DNA of 64,000 nucleotides. Source: Actinomycetota bacterium. Lineage in GTDB: Bacteria; Actinomycetota; Thermoleophilia; Gaiellales; Gaiellaceae. Of the stretch, positions 47,577 through 56,358 are shown one piece after another; the stretch's first letter is position 1, and each line of letters starts with the position of its first letter. The translations under genes and the position numbers were made by a program. The notes below the pieces were generated by a model. The model did no database searches, was not told the DNA's origin, and saw nothing but the letters and a program-made list of their open reading frames with translations. The DNA is taken from the NCBI GenBank assembly GCA_003162055.1, contig PMNA01000017.1, positions 62,001-126,000 on the forward strand. Reading direction: 5' to 3'.

Positions 47577-48765
47577 CTCGAGCCTCCACGGGCTTGGCGC
47601 TCGCCGCGATGCGAGCGCGGGCGCGGTTGGCAACCTCGGGATCGAGCTCGACTCCGAGCGCGCGGCGGCCGCAGGCAAGCGCCGCCACGAGCGTTGTTCC
47701 CGAGCCGCAGAAGGGATCGAGCACGAGCTCGCCCGGATGAGACAAGCGCTCGATGTAGTAGCGAGCCTCCTCGGTCGCCTGCGCCCAATCGTGCAGGCTC
47801 TTGTCGGGTGCTCCACCGCTGACCATGTCGTCGACCACACGATCGCCCCCGTGCCCGCCCTTGACGAACCAGAGCACCGGCTTCCAGTTCACGCGCAGCT
47901 TCCTGCCGGGGAGCGAGCGGTGGTGACCGGGCGCGTGGCGGATCGCGAGCGTCCACCAGTAGTCGAGGCTCTCCGAGAGCGCCGGGAGCGTGCGCGGCAG
48001 GACGTAGCCGCCCGTGTAGGCAAGCAGGCTCCCGCCGGGACGAAGCAGGCGCGCGGCCTGACGACCGAGCTCGCCGTAGATCCACTCGAGATCCATGCGC
48101 GCGAGGTAGGGCGGGTCGGTGAAGATCAGGTCGACCGACTCCGGCTCGAGCTCCGCTAAGACAACGGCGAAGTCGCCGGTCCTGACCTCCACCTCGGGCG
48201 GTAGCGAGGCGAAGCGGCCAACCTCGGCCGCCTCGGCGCGTATCTGCTCGAGCCTGCGCTTACGCTTCTCCTCGCGCGCCTCTTTCGCCGAGAACTCGCA
48301 GTTGTCGACCGCCTGTGCCAGGTCGGGATACTCGCTTAGTTCCGAGGCGAGCTCGAGCCTGCGGCGGGCGGTACGTGGATCTACTCCCAGCTCGCGCGCC
48401 AGCTCCTTGGCCCGACCAACGGACACGCTGTCCGTTGATCGTCTGTCGCCGCCGCGGCCGAGACGAATGCCGCGGAGAGTGGCCAGCTGCTCGAAGCCCT
48501 GCGCCCAGGAGACAGGTCCCAGCTGGCGGCGCAGCATGTTTAGGCGAAGCGCATGCTCGATCCGCTCCTCAGCGCTATCGAAGCTGCGATAGAGAACGGG
48601 CGGTAGGGGAAGACCGAGCTCCTCGCAGGCGCGGATGCGGTGATGACCGTCTAGCACCTCGCCCGTCTTCTCATCCAGCTCGACCGGTACGAGCACGCCG
48701 TGCTTGGCGATGTCGGCCTTGAGCGCCTCGTACTGCTCGGGAGGCAGCGGTGATAGGACGTTCAC
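47566..48765 (-). CDS. ParB-like N-terminal domain fused to DNA N6/N4 methyltransferase
   Basis: DGHHRIRACEELGLPLPPVLY; FTDPPYLARMDLEWIYGEL; LVLDPFCGSGTTLVAAL; GTG start inferred. Confidence 0.88.
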   Translation of the reverse strand: MNVLSPLPPEQYEALKADIAKHGVLVPVELDEKTGEVLDGHHRIRACEELGLPLPPVLYRSFDSAEERIEHALRLNMLRRQLGPVSWAQGFEQLATLRGIRLGRGGDRRSTDSVSVGRAKELARELGVDPRTARRRLELASELSEYPDLAQAVDNCEFSAKEAREEKRKRRLEQIRAEAAEVGRFASLPPEVEVRTGDFAVVLAELEPESVDLIFTDPPYLARMDLEWIYGELGRQAARLLRPGGSLLAYTGGYVLPRTLPALSESLDYWWTLAIRHAPGHHRSLPGRKLRVNWKPVLWFVKGGHGGDRVVDDMVSGGAPDKSLHDWAQATEEARYYIERLSHPGELVLDPFCGSGTTLVAALACGRRALGVELDPEVANRARARIAASAKPVEARDVA

Positions 48766-50162
48766 CTCGCTGCCTCCGTGGCTCCGACCCCGTTTGGCGA
48801 CGGGACGAGCGGATGACAGACGCCGCAGATACGTCGTCCGTCTGCCGTCAGCCAATCGAATTCGCGGTGGCTCGGATATGGGCAGGGCTCACCGGCACCC
48901 GCGCTTGCCGCGACATGCGCGACATCGGCTTGGTTGAGCCGGAAACTGCCGTTTTCGATCCGCGACGGATGGGGCGATGTCGCGGCAGTCGGATCCGCCG
49001 TATCTGGCACTGCGACTGGGATGTCGCCCATGTCGCGGCTCGTGGCGGCAGAGGCGCCCTTGGGCTGAGGGGAGAGGTAGCGGCGGAAGGCATCTACGAA
49101 GTCCACGCGCCGATAGCCCTTGAGCGCTTTGTCGTCGACACGCAAGTCGCGCGGCCGGATCCCGTAGGGCCTGAGCAGACCGGCGAGCCTGCGAGGGCTG
49201 AGCCGGCCACCGCCATAGAAGTCGCCCCAGGGACTCTCTTCGATCGCCGCCAGCGCCTCCAAGAGCGCCTCCGTGGGCAGCTGCGGCGACTCCCCGCTGC
49301 CGAACACCTGGCGGATGTCGGCCAGCAGCCGGATGCCGAACGAGACCCCGTCTGCTTCCTGCTCCTGGCCGCGAAGCGCGACGAATGCTGTCCGCGCCCG
49401 GTCGGGCCAGCAACCGCCCGCGCGGTCGGCGATCGCAACAAGCGGCTCGCATGCATCCTGCGCCCGGTCGTCGAGCTCGTCGGGAAGCTCCGGCCGAGCT
49501 GCCGCAAGCTCCTCGAGATGCGCGGCGGCGAACTCTTCCCCCCGAGCGCAGAGCTCTTTCGCCTCTGACTCAGCGTCGCGCGTGCGAAAGCGCTCGACTC
49601 GCTCGGACGGCGCGCGACGCTTGAGCCGGATCGGAAGTGAGCGATCCGCGACCGTGTCGGGCAGCGCACCGATTCCGGCTAGAGCCTTAGGGCCGAAGAC
49701 CTCGAACTCCTTGACCTGCGTATTTCGCTCTCCTACGCAGCGCAGCACGGGCATCCCGCGGCGGTGGCCGGAGTTGAGAAGCGCGCGCAAGTCCTCGTGG
49801 TTGCCGTTCGCCTTGGCGCCAAAGATGGCATCGACCTCATCCATCAAGAGCGTCCGCGGCGGAGATACTGCGAGCGAGCGGAAGAGCGCCGCTTCGGTAG
49901 TACCTGCAGATCGAAGCGGACGGGCAACAAGGAGCGCGAGCACCTCGAGCAGGCGGGACTTGCCGGAGCGCTTCTCAGCCGAGGTGATGGCAAGGTAGGG
50001 GGTCGCAAGCGCAGCCTCGATGCAGTAGCCGTGGAGGATCCAGAGAGCGATCGCATCTGCCTGCGCCTCGGAGACGATCACGAACCGGCGCAGGAACGAG
50101 ACGAAGTCCTCTAAGAGCGCCGCGCCCTGAACTGGATCTGGAAATCTGGTTTCGAGCGCCAT
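48762..50162 (-). CDS. DUF3631-like P-loop protein (mobile-element replication type)
   Basis: AITSAEKRSGKSRLLEVLALL; TLLMDEVDAIFG; DRSLPIRLKRR; C-terminal YGIRPRDLRVDDKALKGYRRVDFVDAFRRYL. Confidence 0.83.
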   Translation of the reverse strand: MALETRFPDPVQGAALLEDFVSFLRRFVIVSEAQADAIALWILHGYCIEAALATPYLAITSAEKRSGKSRLLEVLALLVARPLRSAGTTEAALFRSLAVSPPRTLLMDEVDAIFGAKANGNHEDLRALLNSGHRRGMPVLRCVGERNTQVKEFEVFGPKALAGIGALPDTVADRSLPIRLKRRAPSERVERFRTRDAESEAKELCARGEEFAAAHLEELAAARPELPDELDDRAQDACEPLVAIADRAGGCWPDRARTAFVALRGQEQEADGVSFGIRLLADIRQVFGSGESPQLPTEALLEALAAIEESPWGDFYGGGRLSPRRLAGLLRPYGIRPRDLRVDDKALKGYRRVDFVDAFRRYLSPQPKGASAATSRDMGDIPVAVPDTADPTAATSPHPSRIENGSFRLNQADVAHVAASAGAGEPCPYPSHREFDWLTADGRRICGVCHPLVPSPNGVGATEAAR

Positions 50163-50199
50163 TTCGGCGCCGACGCTAGTCAGAGGGGGAGATGGAAAA

Positions 50200-50295
50200 G
50201 GGGGTTTCGCCCCAGCAAAGGGAGGGGGTTTCGCCCCACTTTCGCTATCGGGCTTTTTCGCTGCTCAGAGGGTACTTCTTGGGGGTTTCGCCCCA
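50200..50295. repeat. Three copies of GGGGGTTTCGCCCCA (50200-50214, 50224-50238, 50281-50295)
   Basis: Exact 15-mers, each also a GGGG-CGAAA-CCCC hairpin on the minus strand, upstream of the DUF3631-like gene. Confidence 0.85.
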
Positions 50296-51728
50296 CTTTG
50301 TCGCGCGGGATCGACGATGCGGCGAACCTGGTCGCGACTCACCTTGACGAGGAGCGTGATCTGGCGCTGTGACTTGCCGCGTCCATGAAGCTCGAGAATC
50401 CGCTCCACCTTGGCTGGCGGAAGCGGCGGGCGTCCAACCTTCTTGCCCCGCGTGGCGGCGATTTCGGCCGCCCGTTTCCCGTAAGCGCGCGTGCTGCCAA
50501 AGCGCCCTTTGCACCACCTGGCATGGAAGAACGGGTCCTCGTGTTTTTGCGACATGGCATTGGTCGCGAGGTACGCCTCGATCCGCTCCATGTCATCAGA
50601 ACTGAAGAGCCACGAGCCGGTACGGCCGAACCCGTTCACCTTCCGGCCGACACCGAGCCGGCGAGCATGTCCCATGACCACCGCCGGCGCCCGGTTGAGC
50701 CTTCTGCCGGCCTCCTTGACATCGATCAGCCCTTCGGCTTGCTTGAACGCGGCCAGCGCCTTGGCCCAAGGTAGTCCTTTGTTGCGCGCGAGAACCGCAC
50801 AGCGTTGGGAGCAGTAGAGCGTCGGGTATCCAAGAACCCAGCGATGACGCGCGGCGGTGAAGCCGGCGACGTGCGCCGCTTCGTCGCAGCCGGGGCGATG
50901 GCAGCTTCCGGGATCGAGGGTGCAGGCCGGATCGCGGCAGGTCGGGCTGCCACAGCCCCCCGCACGAGCGATCAGAGGCGCGCGTCGTACCGCCAGGTAG
51001 CACGCTTGCGAGCAGTAGCTGTGCGCCCCACCGGGCCGCGAGCGAAAGGCATTGAAGCGACGGCCACAGTGATCGCAGCGAAGCTGGACGTGTGCGCTGG
51101 CTCGCCGTGACCAGTACGCGGCGGCCCATCGCTCGACCTCATCGACTGGGATGCGATGCCTGGCGATCTTGCGCTTGCTGTTGGCAAACGTAACCGCCGC
51201 CTCAGCCTCGATCTGCCACGATCCGTCCTGCGCTCGTGTTGCCGGAAGCCGGCCTTTCCTGATTGCATCATGAATCGTCCGCCGGCACACTCCGGCGAGC
51301 TGGGCCGCCTCGAAGGCGCCCATCATCGCGGGCAAACCGTCGGCAGAACTCGGCCGCGCGTGGGGCTCCAGGGGACGAAGCTCGCCGCTCTCGATCGCCT
51401 GCAGAAGCGTCGGAACGCTGACTCCTGCGAGCTTAGCGGCCTCTCCCGCGGAAAGGCTCGTGTCGATCTCGAAGAGCACTCCCGGAGCAACCCCCAGCGC
51501 GGCTGCAAGCCGCTCCTGCACGGTGATCGAGGCGAACTCTGCACGCCGCTCGAGCTGCTCGATGTGCGCAACGCTCACTCCGGAGCGCTCAGCGAGTTGT
51601 CGCACCGTCAACCCCTGTGCTCGGCGTTCCGCGCGAAGGGTCTCCCGTGGGAAGCCGCGCCCGGTCAGTTTCGGCCGGCTCCCCCGCCTATCTGGTCTTC
51701 CGGACTGCTTCTTCATTGAGAGGACCAA
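50265..51728 (-). CDS. Multi-HTH (XRE, Xis-like and HTH_7-like) protein with zinc-ribbon segments
   Basis: LTVRQLAERSGVSVAHIEQLERRAEF; SAGEAAKLAGVSVPTLLQAIESGEL; GAFEAAQLAGVCRRTIHDAIRKGRLPA; CDHCGRRF..YCSQACY; YCSQRC; RPPLPPAKVERILELHGRGKSQRQITLLVKVSRDQVRRIV. Confidence 0.8.
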   Translation of the reverse strand: MVLSMKKQSGRPDRRGSRPKLTGRGFPRETLRAERRAQGLTVRQLAERSGVSVAHIEQLERRAEFASITVQERLAAALGVAPGVLFEIDTSLSAGEAAKLAGVSVPTLLQAIESGELRPLEPHARPSSADGLPAMMGAFEAAQLAGVCRRTIHDAIRKGRLPATRAQDGSWQIEAEAAVTFANSKRKIARHRIPVDEVERWAAAYWSRRASAHVQLRCDHCGRRFNAFRSRPGGAHSYCSQACYLAVRRAPLIARAGGCGSPTCRDPACTLDPGSCHRPGCDEAAHVAGFTAARHRWVLGYPTLYCSQRCAVLARNKGLPWAKALAAFKQAEGLIDVKEAGRRLNRAPAVVMGHARRLGVGRKVNGFGRTGSWLFSSDDMERIEAYLATNAMSQKHEDPFFHARWCKGRFGSTRAYGKRAAEIAATRGKKVGRPPLPPAKVERILELHGRGKSQRQITLLVKVSRDQVRRIVDPARQSGAKPPRSTL

Positions 51729-51796
51729 GCAGCGTACGGGGACGGCCGGATGGCAGCCTCGGCGGCGTCGGGGCTGGAATGTGAGCTCAGCGGGAT

Positions 51797-52381
51797 TCAG
51801 GCGAGAAGATCGGCAGCTGGGATGCGCCAGCCGGCGCCGTCGTTGTAGGCGTGCGGGTACTGACCTCGGAGGCAGCGCTTCCTGATCGTGCTCGGTCTCA
51901 AGCCGAGCACCGCGGCAGCGCCGCGTGGGTCGAATTCGATCTCGCTTCTACGCACGGTTTCCCGATCCAGCTCCACCAACCAATGGCCTGTGTTATCACG
52001 CCGGCCTTTCAGGGCGCTCCGCTCGATCCGTGAGCGCACCGCCTCGGTCGTGATGCGAAGGATGCGCGCGGCATCGGCGCTGTATAGCTCGACCGCCGCA
52101 GAAACCTGTGGCGCCACCTCGAGCATCGCCCCTGGCTCCGCTGGGGGACTACTGGGTGGAGGTGGTGTTTCGGCAGCAGGAACTGGTTGTGTGACTTGCG
52201 CTGGCTCAGCGCTTGCGAGCCGAGCCGCCGCTTGAGCCCTGAGCGCCGCGATCACCGCTTTTTGGACTGTCCCTTGCTCACGCACCGCAGCCTCGAGCAG
52301 TGGCAGCTCATCTGGCCCGGCGTAGAACTGGAAGCGCTGTCTTAGGCGCCGACTCGTATTGGCTTGCGTCGAGAGACTCAT
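51797..52381 (-). CDS. HTH DNA-binding protein (Xis/regulator-like)
   Basis: YSADAARILRITTEAVRSRIERSALKGRRDNTGHWLVELDRE; FDPRGAAAVLGLRPSTIRKRCLRGQYPHAYNDGAGWRIPAADLL. Confidence 0.72.
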   Translation of the reverse strand: MSLSTQANTSRRLRQRFQFYAGPDELPLLEAAVREQGTVQKAVIAALRAQAAARLASAEPAQVTQPVPAAETPPPPSSPPAEPGAMLEVAPQVSAAVELYSADAARILRITTEAVRSRIERSALKGRRDNTGHWLVELDRETVRRSEIEFDPRGAAAVLGLRPSTIRKRCLRGQYPHAYNDGAGWRIPAADLLA

Positions 52382-52403
52382 TACGTCGATCGTAGCTCGG
52401 TTC

Positions 52404-52498
52404 TGCCGGCCTGCCTGCCGGCCCGCATACAGGCACGTCCGACTCGCACGTCCGACTCTGACCGATACATTCGATAGCGGCCTGCCGGCCGGCCGGCA
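52404..52498. promoter_or_regulatory. Repeat-dense divergent intergenic region: GCCGGCC palindromes and 13-bp tandem GCACGTCCGACTC x2
   Basis: GCACGTCCGACTC at 52433-52445 and 52446-52458; TGCCGGCCTGCCTGCCGGCC and CGGCCTGCCGGCCGGCCGGC flank it. Confidence 0.6.
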
Positions 52499-52640
52499 CG
52501 ACCTCCTGTCAAACTGAGCGGGCGAAAGCCGAGCAAGCAAACGCAATCTCAACATAGCCGGGCGCATTTGTTCAATAGCGCCACTCCGAGCAGAGTGACC
52601 GCCTTTTGTAATCCGCGTCGCGCTTCGTCAAGATGCCTTC

Positions 52641-53921
52641 GTGACGCTCGATCGAAACGAAGAGGCGATCGCGACCTACGAGGAGATCGTGCGCCGCTTT
52701 AGCGAGGATCCCGACCCGGCCTTGCGCGTACAAGCGGCGGAGGCGCTCGAAAACAAGTGCGTTGCGCTCGACACGCTCGGTCGGAGTGAGGAGAAGATCG
52801 CCACCTACGAGGAGTCGGTGCGCCTCTTCGGCGAGGATCCCGACCCGGCCCTGCGCGTGCAGGCGGCGATGTCGCTCGTTAGTAAGTCCTATGAGCAAGC
52901 GACGCTCGGTCGAAATGAAGAAGCGATCGCCAGCTGCGAGGAGGCTGTGCGCCGCTTCGGCGAGGATCCCGACCCGGCCCCGCGTAAGCAGGCGGCGTCG
53001 GCGTTGTTCGACAAGGGCCTTGTGCTTTGCCTGCTCGATCGAAACGAGGAGGCAATCGCTACCTACGAGGAGGCTGTGCGCCGCTTCGGCGAGGATCCCG
53101 ACCCGGCTCTGCGTGAGCCGGTGGCAGCGGCGCTCGGCAGCAAGGGCGAAACGCTCGGCGATCTCGGCCGAAACGAAGAGGCGATCGCGACCTACGAGGA
53201 GATCGTGCGCCGCTTCGGCGAGGATCCCGACCCGGCCCTACGCGAGCTGGTGGCGGCGGCGCTTGTCAGCAAGGGTGCCACGCTCGGCGATCTCGACCGA
53301 AACGAAGAGGCGATCGCGACCTACGAGGAGATCGTGCGCCGCTTCGGCGAGGACACTGACCTCCCCGTACGCACACTGGTCGCGAGGGCACTCGATGGCA
53401 AGGACGTTCTACTTAGAGAGAACGGCGGAAGCGACGAGGCAATAATCGCGAACGATGACGAGATCGTGCGCCGCTTCGTTGAGGATCCCGACCCGGCTCT
53501 GCGCGAGCGGGCAGCAAGGGCGCTCTTCGGCAAGTTCGTCCTCGGCCAGGAGGAGGAGGGGACCGCAGCCTTAGAGGAGATCGTGCGCCGCTTCGGCGAA
53601 GAAACCGAGCCAGGTATCAGTGGATATGTTGAGACTGCGGTCAAAGCTCTAAAGAACACGCCTGGCAGCGAATTATGGCGCGAGATGCGTATGGAGCGGA
53701 CGTTGCAGAGGTGCAGATCGTTCAAGCTCTGGGTCATCGCGCTCGGTGCCATCGCAGTAGCCGTTTTCGCGTTGTTGGAGTTGATAGCCGGGAAGTGGGT
53801 TGCGGCGCTATTACTCTTCTTCGTCGGCGAGGCCGTCTGGGAGTTCGTCGCGGACATAGTGACGGGCGTCCTCGTCTCGCCGTTTATCGGCGCCGCTTTG
53901 TTTTTCAACCGCCGCAGGTGA
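52641..53921 (+). CDS. TPR-like protein of near-identical 43-aa repeats with C-terminal membrane segments
   Basis: Repeats of RNEEAIATYEEIVRRFGEDPDPALRE.VAAAL.SKG..LGDL; C-terminal hydrophobic helices. Confidence 0.85.
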   Translation: MTLDRNEEAIATYEEIVRRFSEDPDPALRVQAAEALENKCVALDTLGRSEEKIATYEESVRLFGEDPDPALRVQAAMSLVSKSYEQATLGRNEEAIASCEEAVRRFGEDPDPAPRKQAASALFDKGLVLCLLDRNEEAIATYEEAVRRFGEDPDPALREPVAAALGSKGETLGDLGRNEEAIATYEEIVRRFGEDPDPALRELVAAALVSKGATLGDLDRNEEAIATYEEIVRRFGEDTDLPVRTLVARALDGKDVLLRENGGSDEAIIANDDEIVRRFVEDPDPALRERAARALFGKFVLGQEEEGTAALEEIVRRFGEETEPGISGYVETAVKALKNTPGSELWREMRMERTLQRCRSFKLWVIALGAIAVAVFALLELIAGKWVAALLLFFVGEAVWEFVADIVTGVLVSPFIGAALFFNRRR

Positions 53922-53929
53922 TAGGTCGT

Positions 53930-54289
53930 ATGGCTGACGTGCCGACAAAGATCGAGCTTCAAGAGGCGATTTTCAGCCACTTGGCAAAGTGCTCACCCGA
54001 GTACAAGTACGCGCTGAACATTGAGGTTTTGGAGGTGAAACCGATTGAGGAAACAACAGACGAAAAGTGCAAGTACCGGGCGAGGCTGGACTTCTTCTGT
54101 CCGCGTGGTAGGGATGACTGCAGCGGCTCTGCGCTACGGGAGGCGCGAGACCAAGTGCGCAAGGGATTCGAGCGCGAAGAGATTTTGTCTGGTCAGCTGA
54201 AGGAAGTCGAATTATCGGAAGGCGAACCCTTCTTCGATAACGTCGAGAACCTCCGCGTGTTGAGGGCGTGCCTGAGCTTCGAGGTTTGA
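53930..54289 (+). CDS. Hypothetical protein (119 aa)
   Basis: MADVPTKIELQEAIFSHLAKCSPEYKYALNIEVLEVKPIEE...; 8 nt after the TPR gene. Confidence 0.65.
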   Translation: MADVPTKIELQEAIFSHLAKCSPEYKYALNIEVLEVKPIEETTDEKCKYRARLDFFCPRGRDDCSGSALREARDQVRKGFEREEILSGQLKEVELSEGEPFFDNVENLRVLRACLSFEV

Positions 54290-54355
54290 ATACCGCCGGG
54301 CTCTCCACTCCTTGAGTACCAGGAGCCACCAGTGGTCGCGACCCTCAGGCAAAAG

Positions 54356-54961
54356 CTAGCCGAAGCCGCCCGAGAAGTCGCTGTTGAGCTGTGCCGAGCA
54401 AATGTTGTACCCGCCCGCGGCGTGACCGACCTTCACGGCGTTCCCAATCGTCAGCTTGCACATGATTCTCCCGCTGCCTTGCAGCTGAGCCGTCACGGTG
54501 TAGTACATAGCGTCGTTTTTAACATGCAGCTTCGCGTGGAACGGCAGAGCCGAGCCCTGATAGTTCGATGAGTCATTGCCATAGGTGATATCCACGCCGC
54601 TTGGAGCCGTCCCGGTGACCGAGAAGACGGCCTCCTCCTTGCCTCCGCTGGACTTCGTTGTGGCCCTCTTAGCCGCAGCGAGTCGTTGTGACGCTCTTTT
54701 CCGCAGCCGTCGTTGTAACGCTCTTTGCCGCAGCACTTGTTGTGACGCTCTTTGCCGCAGCAGTCGTGCTGTGACGCTATTAGCCGCACCGGTCGTGGTG
54801 ACGGTGACGGTCTTGGCCGCAGTGGTGACCGTCTTCGTCTTCCCTGATGCGCCTATCCCAACCCCGACAAAGAAGACAAGCACGAACGCGGCGGTGAGGA
54901 TGAGTTTTCGCTTCAAGGTGGTCTTATCGTGAGGCTGCTTTCCCCCTGGCTCCTCTGCCAT
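54356..54961 (-). CDS. MmpS-like single-pass membrane protein
   Basis: LKRKLILTAAFVLVFFVGVGIGASG; C-terminal GRIMCKLTIGNAVKVGHAAGGYNICSAQLN. Confidence 0.68.
   Translation of the reverse strand: MAEEPGGKQPHDKTTLKRKLILTAAFVLVFFVGVGIGASGKTKTVTTAAKTVTVTTTGAANSVTARLLRQRASQQVLRQRALQRRLRKRASQRLAAAKRATTKSSGGKEEAVFSVTGTAPSGVDITYGNDSSNYQGSALPFHAKLHVKNDAMYYTVTAQLQGSGRIMCKLTIGNAVKVGHAAGGYNICSAQLNSDFSGGFG
54671..54788 (-). repeat. Coding minisatellite, about 27-bp units GCGGCAAAGAGCGTCACAACGACNGCT
   Basis: Units of 29, 27, 27 and 28 nt on the minus strand inside the MmpS-like gene. Confidence 0.8.
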
Positions 54962-55078
54962 CGTCGCCGCCTCTTTTCGTGGTTGCCTACCGGAAACGAG
55001 AGGAGTAGAGAATAAACCAGATGCGGCCGAAAGTTCTTGCCTGGCCACGCGTCCCGTGGGTGGGTGGGGTGGGCCAGT

Positions 55079-55099
55079 GTTCAGGAATGTAGCCTGAAC
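55079..55099. repeat. Hairpin repeat GTTCAGGAATGTAGCCTGAAC (copy 1)
   Basis: 7-bp stem, 7-nt loop; copies 2 and 3 at 55694 and 56941. Confidence 0.75.
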
Positions 55100-55142
55100 G
55101 CGTTACGCCGAGCTGTCGGGTGAATCCGGCTAGCGTGTAGGG

Positions 55143-55673
55143 ATGGAACTGCGCGACGAGTGGCTGGTTCTGCGACCTTGGCGGGAAGACGACGCGCCCG
55201 CGGTCTACGAGGCATGCCAGGATCCTGAGATCCTGCACTGGGCGCCGGTCATTCCGCGACCGTACACCGAAGAGGATGCGCTTGCGTTCGTCACCGGCAA
55301 GCTGGATCTCGGGCCGCACCAGTACGCCATCGAGGAGGACGGCCGTCCGGTGGGCTCGATCGGCGTGCGCGTGAACGAGCAGACGCGAACCGGTCACATC
55401 GGCTACTGGTGTGCCCGGGAGGCCCGAGGACGTGGGCTGATGACCCGCGCCTTGCGCCTTCTCTGCGGGTACGCGTTCGAGGACCTGGCCCTGGAGCGGC
55501 TCGAGCTGTTCACCGATCCCGATAACCTCGCCTCGCAGCGAGTCGCCGGAAAGGTGGGCTTCCGGCGCGAAGGCGTCCTCCGCTCGCACCTTCTTCATCC
55601 GGACGGTCGGCGCCGGGACTCGGTGATGTTCTCGCTGCTCCCCGGCGAGCTGGTCCCTTCGTCCCGCGGGTGA
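55143..55673 (+). CDS. GNAT (RimJ/RimL-type) N-acetyltransferase
   Basis: MELRDEWLVLRPWREDDAPAVYEACQDPEI; GYWCAREARGRGLMTRALRLL. Confidence 0.9.
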   Translation: MELRDEWLVLRPWREDDAPAVYEACQDPEILHWAPVIPRPYTEEDALAFVTGKLDLGPHQYAIEEDGRPVGSIGVRVNEQTRTGHIGYWCAREARGRGLMTRALRLLCGYAFEDLALERLELFTDPDNLASQRVAGKVGFRREGVLRSHLLHPDGRRRDSVMFSLLPGELVPSSRG

Positions 55674-55693
55674 AGAGCCTGACGTGGGCGAGT

Positions 55694-55714
55694 ATTCAGG
55701 AATGTCGCTTGAGA
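55694..55714. repeat. Degenerate hairpin repeat (copy 2)
   Basis: TGGGCGAGTATTCAGGAATGTCGCTTGAG. Confidence 0.5.
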
Positions 55715-55720
55715 AGGGCG

Positions 55721-56269
55721 CTAGCCTGCAGGGGTGAGGATCTTTTCGAAGCAAACGAGGTGTGTTCCGCGAAACCAGAACCGAGCACGCTCCTCGTAAC
55801 CTTGCCCGCGGTAGAAACGAAGTAGTGCTTCGTGCGCCGCGCTGGCATCAAGGCGAACCGATCGAAGCCCTTCTCGCGTTGCGTTGCCCTCAATCCATTG
55901 CATACAGCTTCGACCGATGCCGACCCCCTGGTAGTCCGGGTGTACAGCGAGTTGCGTGACGTACATAGCCGGATCTGCTGACCACACCTCTTCAGGCAGG
56001 TAATCCGCCGCATCCCTCCCGAGCGTGAATGTTCCGACAATCCGCGAGTCGGCTCGCCGTACCGAATAGACACGACCGGCATCGGCGGCAGCACGCAGAC
56101 GAGATAGTGGGTATGCGGGGACCCAGTGGGACAGCCCCCACCGCTCCTCCATGTCTAGGCCTGCCGCGGTCAGTATCGCGTGGAGCTCCTCGAGCTCGGG
56201 TGGTCGCGCTCGTTCGAAGGTCAGGTTCACGGCACGCATTCTGATCACAACGAGGGTATGGAGCCGCAC
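55721..56269 (-). CDS. GNAT N-acetyltransferase
   Basis: VTQLAVHPDYQGVGIGRSCMQWIEGNATREGLRSVRLDASAAHEALLRFYRGQGYE. Confidence 0.87.
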   Translation of the reverse strand: MRLHTLVVIRMRAVNLTFERARPPELEELHAILTAAGLDMEERWGLSHWVPAYPLSRLRAAADAGRVYSVRRADSRIVGTFTLGRDAADYLPEEVWSADPAMYVTQLAVHPDYQGVGIGRSCMQWIEGNATREGLRSVRLDASAAHEALLRFYRGQGYEERARFWFRGTHLVCFEKILTPAG

Positions 56270-56358
56270 CAGTTAGGGAACAGAGTGATCGCGTGCGCCA
56301 GCGTACGAGAATGACGCCAGAGTGCCGTCGTGTCCAGGCGGTGTGCCAGCATGAGGGA

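Noticed and set aside
47042-48085. 347-aa minus-strand Arg/Ser-rich ORF
   Set aside because: Out of frame with three better-supported genes (Xis-like, zinc ribbon, ParB-MTase); composition artefact
52641-53590. About 129-bp tandem repeats considered as non-coding satellite
   Set aside because: Continuous reading frame with TPR-like protein repeats and conserved residues
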